A stretch of 64,000 bases of DNA from Acidobacteriota bacterium (GTDB taxonomy: Bacteria > Acidobacteriota > Vicinamibacteria > Vicinamibacterales > UBA2999): positions 253,001 through 317,000 of the forward strand of contig JAUYQQ010000008.1 of NCBI GenBank assembly GCA_030697165.1, read 5' to 3'. This document shows positions 34,730 through 42,560 of this stretch, one piece after another. A program made the translations under genes and the position numbers. Position 1 is the stretch's first letter; each line of letters opens with the position of its first letter. The notes under the pieces were generated by a model. The model had not been told where the DNA came from and did no database searches. It worked only from the letters and a program-made list of their open reading frames with translations.

Positions 34730-36611
34730 CTGGTTTTCGTGAGAAGTCGAGGTTCGCCGTGATCCTTGTGCCATCGGTGGCGAAGGCGTCTGCGGCCAGC
34801 CTGATTCGGCGTCTGGCCTCGTTGAGATCGTGGTTGCCGAGGTTGATGTTGAGCAGATCGATATACCAAGGCAGCTTGGTGTGGCCCATTACGTAGGTCA
34901 CGACAATCTCCCGGGCAATAGGCAGCGTGGTGGTTTTTGACACCTCGTGGACGTCGCGATTCGCCGCAGTCAACAGCTTCGCATACTCCTCGTCGATGAG
35001 CCGGGCGCAGAGTTCGGCCGAGAACACCTCGCCGGCGTGCTCGCCCTCGGTCAGCACGGCCTGCTTGTGCAGCCACTCCCATAGGATGCTCAGCCGGATC
35101 TCACCCGTCGCCATGTCTTCCATCAGATAGAGCACATCGTCATTACCAAAGAAGTCGGCGGGCTTGAGCGCCGCGGCCTGCAGCCCCTGGCCGAAGGCGT
35201 TGCCGTACTGGATGGCCACGCTGATCAGATCGCGGGCGCCGCGCACGGTGCGTGGCGCCGGCTCCAGTTGCGTCAGGCCCACCGCATCGGCATCGGTGTA
35301 GGTCAGCCGCGGAAACGCGCGCCCCATCTGGTTGGCCTCGCCGGCCTGCTCCCAGACCGGCCGGACGATGTGGACCATCTTCCAGTGGGCGACCCATTTG
35401 CCGCTGGCGCCCTCGCGTTGTTCCCGCTCGGCGCCAGCGAGCGCGCGCTTCATGCCGGCGGCAACACCGGCTTCAGACCCCACCGGGATGTTCGGCTCCA
35501 TGCCGCCCTGCCATAGCGCGAAGCGGCCCTCGCGGTCTGGGGTGTTCACGGCCCGGCGCACGCGATCCTCGTACTGGCGCATGTAGCCGTAGGTCATCGT
35601 GATGGCGTCGATGTTCGGGTTGATGAAGGTGCCGTCCCACGCCATGGCATCGGACACGCTGTTGATGTAGTCCCAGCGCCCGGTGTTGAAGCCGACGAAA
35701 TGCCGGCCGAGCGCGGCCCGGATCTCCATCAACTGGAAGCACGCCTCGATCTGCTCCACCAGGACATAGGCCTTGATGGCACCGGGTTCGAGACCCAGGT
35801 GGGCCTCGAGCGCCGACAGCAGGTCGCTCCACAGGGCGGCCTCTTCGGCGGTCTGGATCTTCGGCAGGTACAACACCACCGATGCGCCCGCGTCGCGGAG
35901 ACGGCGATGGTTGTTCACCACGTAGAGCGTCGCGTCAACGATCGAAGCGGAAAACCCTTCGCCGCTGGCGTGGCGGACCTGCCGATCGTCGAGGTGCAGC
36001 CCGCGGGCGCGGAAGATCTTCGTCGTGAAGCGCAACTGCCGGCGCCAGTCGTCGATGATGGGCCGCTGGAAGAACCCCGCGGCCCACTGGTTCATCTCGG
36101 CGGCGACCTGCTCGGCCACCTTCAGGAACAGCGGATCTTCGTGGATTGCCAGCTTCAGGTTGCGCTGATTCTCCAGCGACATGGTTGAGACCTGTCCAAG
36201 GGCGTCTTCACCGTCGAACATCCAGCCGTCGGCGCCCGACAGCAGCGCGTACGCGACGTTACGGAGGCCGACTTCAACTGGTGCATGTGGCCGCGAAGCG
36301 GGGCCGGTGCCCTGGATCCACTGGCGTTGCAGGTCCGGCGGGATCTCGCTGCCGGTGAACCGGCCCTCGCGCGCGTCGCTGACGCGGATGGCGGTGCGGC
36401 CGATCAGGTCGCCGGCTGGCAGAAAGCCAATGCGCTGCTGGTTCCGGGCGCGCTGGCGGCGGCGTGCGATCCGCTCGTCCATCAGCGTCTTGCGATCGCG
36501 ATCGAAATGGGCGAGGTGCTCGAGGGCGGCCACGGCCGCCGGCGTCAGCACATCGGCAAAATCGGCCTGGAGGGTGCCTCGAATCTCGAGCGTGCGCGCG
36601 GCGGACGTCAT
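34719..36611 (-). CDS. aceB: Malate synthase (AceB-like)
   Basis: A 630-aa protein with malate synthase A features: the GRWDYI motif in HFVGFNTGRWDYINSVSD, LPKIQTAEEAALWSDLLSAL upstream of it, GGMEPNIP, and the catalytic aspartate region DVLYLMEDMATGEIRLSILW near the C-terminus. It condenses glyoxylate and acetyl-CoA to malate in the cytoplasm. It is about 100 residues longer than E. coli AceB. I use the ATG at 36611, which overlaps the TGA of the upstream methyltransferase as ATGA. No isocitrate lyase gene lies in the window. Its last codons lie in a gene-end repeat. Confidence 0.85.
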   Translation of the reverse strand: MTSAARTLEIRGTLQADFADVLTPAAVAALEHLAHFDRDRKTLMDERIARRRQRARNQQRIGFLPAGDLIGRTAIRVSDAREGRFTGSEIPPDLQRQWIQGTGPASRPHAPVEVGLRNVAYALLSGADGWMFDGEDALGQVSTMSLENQRNLKLAIHEDPLFLKVAEQVAAEMNQWAAGFFQRPIIDDWRRQLRFTTKIFRARGLHLDDRQVRHASGEGFSASIVDATLYVVNNHRRLRDAGASVVLYLPKIQTAEEAALWSDLLSALEAHLGLEPGAIKAYVLVEQIEACFQLMEIRAALGRHFVGFNTGRWDYINSVSDAMAWDGTFINPNIDAITMTYGYMRQYEDRVRRAVNTPDREGRFALWQGGMEPNIPVGSEAGVAAGMKRALAGAEREQREGASGKWVAHWKMVHIVRPVWEQAGEANQMGRAFPRLTYTDADAVGLTQLEPAPRTVRGARDLISVAIQYGNAFGQGLQAAALKPADFFGNDDVLYLMEDMATGEIRLSILWEWLHKQAVLTEGEHAGEVFSAELCARLIDEEYAKLLTAANRDVHEVSKTTTLPIAREIVVTYVMGHTKLPWYIDLLNINLGNHDLNEARRRIRLAADAFATDGTRITANLDFSRKPATD

Positions 36612-37132
36612 TTTTGAACTCTCCACAAGAGGATTTCGGCCTCATCCACCCGGCGGCGTTCGTCGGACGGCCAGCCAGGCATGTCGAACTGGTGCGAGAC
36701 AATGCGCGTCCCCGGCGCGAGGGCGCGCAGCTTCGGCATCAGGCGCTTCATGATGCTCGGCGACAGGTACGCGGTCACCACGGTCGCCTCGCTCAAGTCG
36801 GCCTCGAAAAGATCGCCCGTGATGAAGCGGACACGGTTGGCGACCTTAGCGTCGTTGGCGTTGCCCCACGACTGGGCAACCAGGTTCGGGTTGATCTCGA
36901 TGCCCATGCCGCGAGCACCGTACTTCTGCGCCGCGATGATCGGGATGCGGCCGTCGCCGGATCCCAGGTCGTAGACCACGTCGCCGGCGGTCACGCCGGC
37001 CAGCTGCAGCATGGCGTCGGCCACGGCGTGGCGGGTCGGGTTGAAGAAGATGTCGGGCGTCCCCGCCTGGCCGCCCGTTGCCGCCGTCGCCGCAAGCAAG
37101 AGACTGAGGGTGAAAAGGACGCGCGTGGCCAT
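36608..37132 (-). CDS. Exported SAM-methyltransferase-fold protein
   Basis: The ATG at 37132 gives MATRVLFTLSLLLAATAATG, a signal peptide, and a mature chain of about 150 residues. It has a class I methyltransferase fold: VVYDLGSGDGRIPIIAAQKY (motif I, with a full GxGxG-like DLGSGDGR), an acidic motif II GMGIEINPN, and FITGDLFEADLSEATVVTAY. A conserved TPDIFFNPTRHAVADAMLQL precedes it. Such proteins would lack SAM in the periplasm, so either the segment is a membrane anchor facing the cytoplasm or the enzyme does something else. It is coupled to malate synthase by an ATGA overlap. A paralogue is at 53222-54025. Confidence 0.75.
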   Translation of the reverse strand: MATRVLFTLSLLLAATAATGGQAGTPDIFFNPTRHAVADAMLQLAGVTAGDVVYDLGSGDGRIPIIAAQKYGARGMGIEINPNLVAQSWGNANDAKVANRVRFITGDLFEADLSEATVVTAYLSPSIMKRLMPKLRALAPGTRIVSHQFDMPGWPSDERRRVDEAEILLWRVQK

Positions 37133-37154
37133 GGCGACGGTTAGTATAGGGCGC

Positions 37155-37598
37155 ATGAGGCGATCCCTACTGCTCGCGGCATTTGTGCTCTGCTCCCTAC
37201 TGATGTGGCGTCCGGCTTTCTTGTCCGCCGTAGCCTTGGCGGAGGTGGAAGCCGGACCAATCGATGCGCAGGCCATCGGCGGGCCCGAGAAGGGCAAACC
37301 GGTCGCCGGCGATCCCGGCATTTCATCCATGGTAGTGATGGACCGTCCGGAGTTTCGGGTCCTGCGCGATTGGGCCGAGCCGGGCGCCGTCCGCCGCATG
37401 CACAATCACGTGAACACCACCTACCACGTATTCACCTTGCTGACGGGCCAGCTCGTCCTGACGATCGAAGGCCAGGAACCCGTGGAGGTGATGGCCGGCG
37501 ACGTCGTCGACCTGAAGGGCGGCGTCATGCACACCTTCAAGAACACCGGCACCGTCACCGCCACCATCGTCGAGGTGTTCGGCAAGGCGCCTAAGTGA
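37155..37598 (+). CDS. Secreted small cupin protein
   Basis: A 147-aa product from the ATG at 37155, divergent from the methyltransferase with only 22 bases between starts. Signal peptide MRRSLLLAAFVLCSLLMWRP followed by AFLSAVALA, then one cupin domain: VRRMHNHVNTTYHVFTLLTG (His/His/Glu region), VLTIEGQEPVEVMAGDVVDL and KGGVMHTFKNTG. The end of the signal peptide and the first mature residues are encoded by a hairpin repeat (37210-37257). Function unknown; cupins of this size are often metal-binding enzymes or sensors. Confidence 0.8.
   Translation: MRRSLLLAAFVLCSLLMWRPAFLSAVALAEVEAGPIDAQAIGGPEKGKPVAGDPGISSMVVMDRPEFRVLRDWAEPGAVRRMHNHVNTTYHVFTLLTGQLVLTIEGQEPVEVMAGDVVDLKGGVMHTFKNTGTVTATIVEVFGKAPK
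37210..37257. repeat. REP-like nested hairpin inside a coding region
   Basis: Outer arms GTCCGGCTT (37210-37218) and AAGCCGGAC (37249-37257), inner arms TCCGCC (37224-37229) and GGCGGA (37238-37243). The outer arms match the intergenic palindrome GTCCGGCTTTAGCCGGAC at 47073-47090. It encodes residues 19-34 of the cupin protein in frame. Confidence 0.75.
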
Positions 37599-37600
37599 AA

Positions 37601-37659
37601 CAGGAGATCAAGAGATCAGGAGTAGCTTAGAGTTGAACTCCTGGGCTTCTGATCTCCTG
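37601..37659. terminator. Nested hairpin after the cupin gene
   Basis: CAGGAGATCA (37601-37610) pairs with TGATCTCCTG (37650-37659), and CAGGAGT (37617-37623) with ACTCCTG (37637-37643). It begins 2 bases after the stop codon. Same word family as 595-658. Confidence 0.7.
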
Positions 37660-37752
37660 AGATGACGTCAGGCCCGCGGCTCACCGTGAGTAATGGCTCA
37701 CCTGACGCCGCCCATACCGCCACCAAGATCGAAGTGTTGCCTAAAGCGGTCG

Positions 37753-37809
37753 CTATTCGGCGCGCAACGCCGTTGCGGGATCGATGCACGCGGCCTTGCG
37801 CGCCGGCCA
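37753..37809 (-). pseudogene. Relic of an ADOP permease C-terminus (19 codons)
   Basis: On the minus strand this reads WPARKAACIDPATALRAE followed by TAG, which is the ADOP C-terminal signature (compare ARRASQIDPILALRYE at 5812 and ARRATLVDPLVALRSE at 42435). Nothing permease-like continues upstream; it stops where the antitoxin remnant begins, so this is a recombination or deletion scar. Confidence 0.7.
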
Positions 37810-37953
37810 GTCAAGCCCGTGGCCAAGCTGGTGCCGTTCACGCCGGCGCCCAGGAAGAAGCTCCGCACCGGCGACTGGAAAGGGAAGATTTGGATCTCCC
37901 CGGACTTTGACGCGCCGCTATCGGACCAGGAACTCAAGAAGTGGGGCTTGTAG
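37810..37953 (+). pseudogene. Phd/YefM-type antitoxin, 3' remnant
   Basis: Reads VKPVAKLVPFTPAPRKKLRT and on to GKIWISPDFDAPLSDQELKK before a TAG. This is the C-terminal half of a prevent-host-death antitoxin, the part that wraps a PIN toxin. The N-terminal DNA-binding half is missing, replaced by the permease relic. Its stop overlaps the GTG start of the toxin remnant. Confidence 0.75.
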
Positions 37954-38160
37954 TGCTCCTGCTCGACACGCACTGCTGGCTATGGCTGAAGGCCGAACCC
38001 TGTCGCCCACGCGTTGCGCCTTGCTTCCCTGCCTCGGCATCATGGCGATCCATTCGACCGTCTGCTGATCGCGCAGGCGCTCACCGAGGGGCACACGCTC
38101 GTGACGGCGGACGCCCAGATCCTGGCGTACGACGTTCCCGCCATCGACGCGCGAAAATGA
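37953..38160 (+). pseudogene. PIN-domain toxin (VapC-like), internally deleted
   Basis: The GTG at 37953 gives LLLDTHCWLWLKAEP, the start of a PIN toxin with its first catalytic Asp. The frame is then lost. In another frame the 3' end reads GDPFDRLLIAQALTEGHTLV and TADAQILAYDVPAIDARK before TGA (38158-38160), the normal PIN C-terminus with its last acidic residues. About 60 central residues are gone. Together with the antitoxin remnant this is a dead toxin-antitoxin locus. Confidence 0.8.
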
Positions 38161-38167
38161 CCAGGAG

Positions 38168-39169
38168 CTAGGCTCCGGGGAGCTCCAAGCGCGCGCGGAC
38201 GCCGGCCGACGGCGACTCGTGCAGCGAGATCGAGCCACCATATAGCTCCGCAAGATCGCGGACGATCGCGAGGCCCAGACCCGAGCCGGGCGCCGCCTCG
38301 TCTGCCCTCACGCCCCGGCGCAGCACCGCCTCTCGAAGCGACGGGTCCAGACCGGGGCCATCATCGTCCACGGATATGACGACGCGGCCGGGCTCGATCG
38401 CCGAGGCCACGGTCACCCGCGACTTCGCCCACTTGCAGGCGTTATCGAGCAGGTTGCCGAGCATCTCGTCGAGGTCCTCGCGCTGTCCCTGCACGTAGTG
38501 TTCGTGCGACACCTCGACGTCCACGCGGACGCCGCGCTCGGCATGCAGCATGTGCATGGTGCGGGCCAGGCCATCGGCGGAGGTGAGCACATGGCACCGC
38601 ACGCCCGGGTTGCCGCCCGATGCCGACGCGCGGGCCTGCGCCAGGTGGTAGTCCACCTGCCGGCGCATGCGGTCCACCTGCCGTGTGATGGCCGCCGCCA
38701 CTTCCGTGTGGCCGCCCGCCTTGGCCCGCTCGGCCTCCTGATTCAGCACCGTCAGTGGCGTCTTCAGGCCATGAGCAAGGTCGCCGGCCTTGGTCAGCGC
38801 CCGGGCCACACGCTGTTCGCGATCGCTCAACAGCCCGTTCAAATCGCTGACGAGGGGCTGCACTTCCACCGGATAGTCGCCCTCGAGGCGATTGTGGCGG
38901 CCTTCACGCACATCGACCAGCCGCGCGCGCAGCTCGTCGAACGAGGCGAGCCCGCGGCGGACCTGTGAGAGCCCGACTACGAGGCACACCACCGTCGTGA
39001 TCGCGATCGGCCACATGAAATGGAAAAAGAAACTGTGGAAGTTGCCGGCAGCCTGCGGCGCGAAGAGCATGTAATGCGTCAGCAGGAGGCCGGCGCCGAG
39101 GAACAGGCCCGCCGACCACAGGAGCGCGCCGGCGAACACGCGCGCACGCAGCGACAGCATCGCCTTCAC
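38168..39169 (-). CDS. Sensor histidine kinase (PhoQ/QseC-like layout)
   Basis: A 333-aa membrane kinase. Two TM helices (about 10-34 and 50-69) with a very short periplasmic loop of about 15 residues, then a linker and the H-box DLAHGLKTPLTVLNQE with His133. The ATPase domain has the N-box NLLDNACKWAKS, the G1 box DDDGPGLDP and the G2 box GSGLGLAIVRDLAE. The short sensor loop suggests it senses through the membrane or a partner protein. Its ATG overlaps the stop of the response regulator gene as ATGA. Confidence 0.93.
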   Translation of the reverse strand: MKAMLSLRARVFAGALLWSAGLFLGAGLLLTHYMLFAPQAAGNFHSFFFHFMWPIAITTVVCLVVGLSQVRRGLASFDELRARLVDVREGRHNRLEGDYPVEVQPLVSDLNGLLSDREQRVARALTKAGDLAHGLKTPLTVLNQEAERAKAGGHTEVAAAITRQVDRMRRQVDYHLAQARASASGGNPGVRCHVLTSADGLARTMHMLHAERGVRVDVEVSHEHYVQGQREDLDEMLGNLLDNACKWAKSRVTVASAIEPGRVVISVDDDGPGLDPSLREAVLRRGVRADEAAPGSGLGLAIVRDLAELYGGSISLHESPSAGVRARLELPGA

Positions 39170-39828
39170 GACCGGCCCTCGATGCGATAGCCCATGCCGC
39201 GCACCGTCTCGATGAAGGTGCCGCCAAGCTTGCGGCGCAGTCGCGCCACGAACACCTCCACGGTGTTCGAATCACGATCGAACCCCTGCGAGTAGATGTG
39301 TTCGGTGAGCTCGCCCTGCGACACGATGCGGCCGCGGTGATGCATCAGGTACGACAAGACGCGAAACTCGTGGCTGGTCAGCTTGACCGGCGCGCCGGCG
39401 AGCGTGACGCGCGCACCGCGAGGGTCCAGCACGAGCGGGCCGATGCGAATTTCCGGGGTCACGTGCCCGCTGGCGCGGCGAATCAGCGCGCGCAAGCGCG
39501 CCAGCACCTCTTCGATCTCGAACGGCTTGGCCATGTAGTCGTCGGCGCCGCCGTCAATGCCCTGGACCTTCTCGTGCCAGCTGCCGCGGGCCGTCAATAC
39601 CAGCACCGGGATGGCGATGCCCGATTCGCGCCATCGGCGCAACACGGTGAGGCCATCCATTTTTGGAAGGCCCAGGTCGAGGACCACGGCATCGTATCCC
39701 TCCGTTCGTCCCAGGAAGTCGGCACGTTCGCCGTCAGCTGCGCAATCGACGGCATAGCCGGCCGCAGCCAGGGCGGTCGCAAGTTGTTCAGACAAGGCGG
39801 CTTCGTCCTCGACCACCAGGATGCGCAC
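39166..39828 (-). CDS. OmpR-family response regulator
   Basis: A 220-aa regulator starting MRILVVEDEAALSEQLATAL, with phospho-acceptor Asp51 in VVLDLGLPKMDG, Thr in VLVLTARG and Lys in MAKPFEIEEV. The C-terminal winged helix (about 125-218) contains LTSHEFRVLSYLMHHRGRIV and DRDSNTVEVFVARLRRKLGG. Cognate partner of the downstream kinase. The divergent neighbour is a 40-aa membrane peptide and ADOP permease, a possible regulon member. Confidence 0.95.
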   Translation of the reverse strand: MRILVVEDEAALSEQLATALAAAGYAVDCAADGERADFLGRTEGYDAVVLDLGLPKMDGLTVLRRWRESGIAIPVLVLTARGSWHEKVQGIDGGADDYMAKPFEIEEVLARLRALIRRASGHVTPEIRIGPLVLDPRGARVTLAGAPVKLTSHEFRVLSYLMHHRGRIVSQGELTEHIYSQGFDRDSNTVEVFVARLRRKLGGTFIETVRGMGYRIEGRS

Positions 39829-39916
39829 GAGGCAATTGTGCCTGCTTTGAGGCTGAACGACACCTGAATGAAGCCTTCACGACCGGTTCAGCCTCGGGTG
39901 AGTAGGCTGTCTGCCT

Positions 39917-40039
39917 ATGCTGACTGGCTCAAAGCTTCTCTTCGCCATCGCTGCCGGCGGCGTCATCGCGCTCGCCCTCGCGATGCACTTCTTCGGACTC
40001 GGGCCCGCTCTTGGACGGCTGCTCCACGGAGGCCAGTGA
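39917..40039 (+). CDS. 40-aa single-span membrane peptide coupled to ADOP permease
   Basis: A small gene below usual cut-offs. It reads MLTGSKLLFAIAAGGVIALA then LAMHFFGLGPALGRLLHGGQ: one transmembrane helix (about residues 6-26) and a short amphipathic tail. Its TGA overlaps the GTG start of the permease (GTGA), and the GGAGG that serves the permease lies in its last codons, so the two are translationally coupled. It is also divergent from the two-component genes. No family recognised; a small regulatory or structural subunit of the permease or kinase is an inference. Confidence 0.65.
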   Translation: MLTGSKLLFAIAAGGVIALALAMHFFGLGPALGRLLHGGQ

Positions 40040-42435
40040 TTTCGCACTCCTTGAGAATGATCGCCCGCTCGCCCGGTTTGGCGGCGGTGGTCATCGTGTC
40101 GCTGGGCGTCGGCATTGGCGTCAACACCGCGGTCTTTTCGTGGCTGCAGGCGGTGACGATGAAGCCGCTGCCTGGCGTGTCGAACGGCGCCAGTTTTCTC
40201 TCGGTTGAACCGAAGACCGACACCGGCACCTACCCTGGCATGTCGTGGACCGAGTACCGCGACCTGGTCCCGCAGCTCCAGGCGATCGACGAGCTCATCG
40301 CCTATCGGATGGCGCCGCTCAACGTCGGCGAGGCAGCGCGAACCGAACGGACCTATGCCCTGCTGGTGTCGGGCAACTACTTTGCGGCGCTCGGCCTGCG
40401 GCCCGCCGCCGGACGATTCATACGGCCCGATGAAGCGGATGTCGCAGGGGCGGAGCCCATCGTGGTCCTCTCTTACGACTACTGGCACACGCGCTTCGGC
40501 GGCAGCCCGGATGCCATCGGCCAAACTTTGCAGGTCAACGACAGTCGCCTGACAGTCGTCGGCGTCGCGCCAGAGGGATTCCAAGGCACGATCATGGGCC
40601 TGCAGTTCGACCTGTGGGTGCCAGCCACACTCGCGCCGGTGTTGGTTTTTGGTTCGGCCGAGCTCGAGTCGCGAAGCCAGCGTGGCTACTCGGCGATCGG
40701 GCGCTTGCGCGCTGGCGCCACCGCGGCCGAAGCGACCGCCCAGCTGGTGTCGGCGATGAGCGCGCTGGCCGCGCAGTTTCCCGAGACCAACGAGCGCATC
40801 AGCGGCGAGCTTCGGCCATTCTGGAAGGCGGTTCGCGGGCCGCAGCAGATGTTCGTGACCGCACTTGGCCTGCTGCAGGGCGTGATGTTGTTGGTGCTGC
40901 TGGCCGTGTGCGGCAACACCGCCAACCTGGTGCTGGCTCGGGCCAGTTCCCGCTACCGAGAAGTTGGTGTGCGCCTGGCGCTTGGTGCGCGGCCGGGCAG
41001 CGTAATGAGGTTGCTGCTGGTCGAGAACGTCTTGCTGGGGCTACTCGGCGCGGCCCTGGGAATCCTGATCGCCTGGTGGGGCACAGAAGCGTTGCGCGCC
41101 ATGCCCGCGTATGGCGCGTTCCCCGTTCGCTTTCAAACCAGCCTTGATGGCTTCGGCCTGTTGTTCGCAATCACGCTCGGCGTCGGCAGCGGCCTGCTGT
41201 TCGGCGCCGCGCCGGCGTGGCAGCTCGGACGCATCGACCCGCAGCACGCGATTCGAAGCGGACTGAAGGGCGCCGGCCGCAGCACCATGCGCGACGGCCT
41301 GATGGCGGCGCAGTGCGGCCTTGCCGTGCTCGTGCTGGTGGTGGCCGGCCTGTTCTTCCAGGGCTTCGTTGAGACTCGCGATACCGACCCCGGCTTCCGC
41401 ACTGAAGGGCTGCTACTGGCCACCTACGACCTCGGCCCCGGCGCACCGACCGACGACTACGCCCGGCAGTTTGCCGTCCAGTTACTCGATCGCCTGAAGC
41501 GCGTGCCCGCGGTTGAATCGGTGGCCATCGCCAACGCCATGCCGCTCGACATTCATGGCCTGCCCATGCGCGGCTTCACGATTGAAGGCCGCGCGCAGAC
41601 GACGGCGCAGCAGGAGCTGGCGCTCAGCAACATCGTGTCGCCCGGTTACTTCAGCACCATGGGCATTGCGCTCGTGGCCGGCGGTGATTTCACCGGCCTG
41701 TCTGATCGCACGCAGCCACCCCAGGTCATTGTCAACGAAGAGTTCGTCCGCCGATTTATTGCGCCTGCCGACCCGATTGGTCGCGGCCTGATGAACGGCG
41801 GTGTCACGTACACGATTGCCGGCATCGCGAGGAACTCCACCTACGAGGCGTTTGGCGAGCCGCCCACGCCGGCGTTCTTCCTCTCCTACCGGGACCGCCC
41901 GCGCTACCTTGGCGAGGTGCACCTGCGCGCGCGGCCGGGCTCGGAAACGATGCTCGCCTCCGAGGTGCAACGGGCCGTGCGCGAGATCGACGCGTCGCTC
42001 CCGGTCTACAACATCCGCACCATGGCGGAGCACGTTGAGCGCAACCTGTTCCTGCGGAAGATTCCGGCGCGCATGTTCCTGGTCATCGCGCCGTTGTTGC
42101 TGGCACTCGTATCGCTGGGGATCTACGCCGTCGTCTCGTACTCGGTCGCCCATCGCACTTCGGAGATCGGCGTCCGCCTTGCCCTTGGGGCAACGACGGA
42201 TCGGGTGGTGAAGCAAATCGTCAAGGAGAGCATGCTGGTGATCGCCGCCGGCGTCGTCCTGGCGATGGTCGTGGCCGTGATGGTGGACCTGCATCTCTTC
42301 GCTGGCGGCGCCGAGGACGTGCCAATGCTGGTGGGCGTGCCGGTGCTGCTGCTCGGCGTCGCGTGGCTCGCGTGCTGGCTTCCCGCCCGCCGCGCGACCC
42401 TGGTGGATCCACTGGTCGCGCTGCGGTCGGAATAG
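40036..42435 (+). CDS. ADOP-type FtsX/MacB permease (duplicated)
   Basis: I place the start at GTG 40036, just after GGAGG and overlapping the upstream peptide's stop. The 799-aa product has two MacB-core plus FtsX units: TM1 with IVSLGVGIGVNTAVFSWLQA, FtsX helices around residues 270-400 (text EVGVRLALGARPGSVMRLLL), the second core at about 420-650 and the second FtsX unit ending VDPLVALRSE. Compared with the permease at 3326-5812 it has the same architecture but only moderate similarity. No ABC ATPase adjacent. Confidence 0.9.
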   Translation: MISHSLRMIARSPGLAAVVIVSLGVGIGVNTAVFSWLQAVTMKPLPGVSNGASFLSVEPKTDTGTYPGMSWTEYRDLVPQLQAIDELIAYRMAPLNVGEAARTERTYALLVSGNYFAALGLRPAAGRFIRPDEADVAGAEPIVVLSYDYWHTRFGGSPDAIGQTLQVNDSRLTVVGVAPEGFQGTIMGLQFDLWVPATLAPVLVFGSAELESRSQRGYSAIGRLRAGATAAEATAQLVSAMSALAAQFPETNERISGELRPFWKAVRGPQQMFVTALGLLQGVMLLVLLAVCGNTANLVLARASSRYREVGVRLALGARPGSVMRLLLVENVLLGLLGAALGILIAWWGTEALRAMPAYGAFPVRFQTSLDGFGLLFAITLGVGSGLLFGAAPAWQLGRIDPQHAIRSGLKGAGRSTMRDGLMAAQCGLAVLVLVVAGLFFQGFVETRDTDPGFRTEGLLLATYDLGPGAPTDDYARQFAVQLLDRLKRVPAVESVAIANAMPLDIHGLPMRGFTIEGRAQTTAQQELALSNIVSPGYFSTMGIALVAGGDFTGLSDRTQPPQVIVNEEFVRRFIAPADPIGRGLMNGGVTYTIAGIARNSTYEAFGEPPTPAFFLSYRDRPRYLGEVHLRARPGSETMLASEVQRAVREIDASLPVYNIRTMAEHVERNLFLRKIPARMFLVIAPLLLALVSLGIYAVVSYSVAHRTSEIGVRLALGATTDRVVKQIVKESMLVIAAGVVLAMVVAVMVDLHLFAGGAEDVPMLVGVPVLLLGVAWLACWLPARRATLVDPLVALRSE

Positions 42436-42560
42436 CGGCGACAATCGCTCAGGCCCTTCAGCGTTCTTCCTGGCAAATTTGCACCTGGCGAAAGCCGCGG
42501 TCTGGCCCGGCCTGCGGTACCATGGCTGTATATTCGTCCACGTCATCGCAGGAGAAAGCC

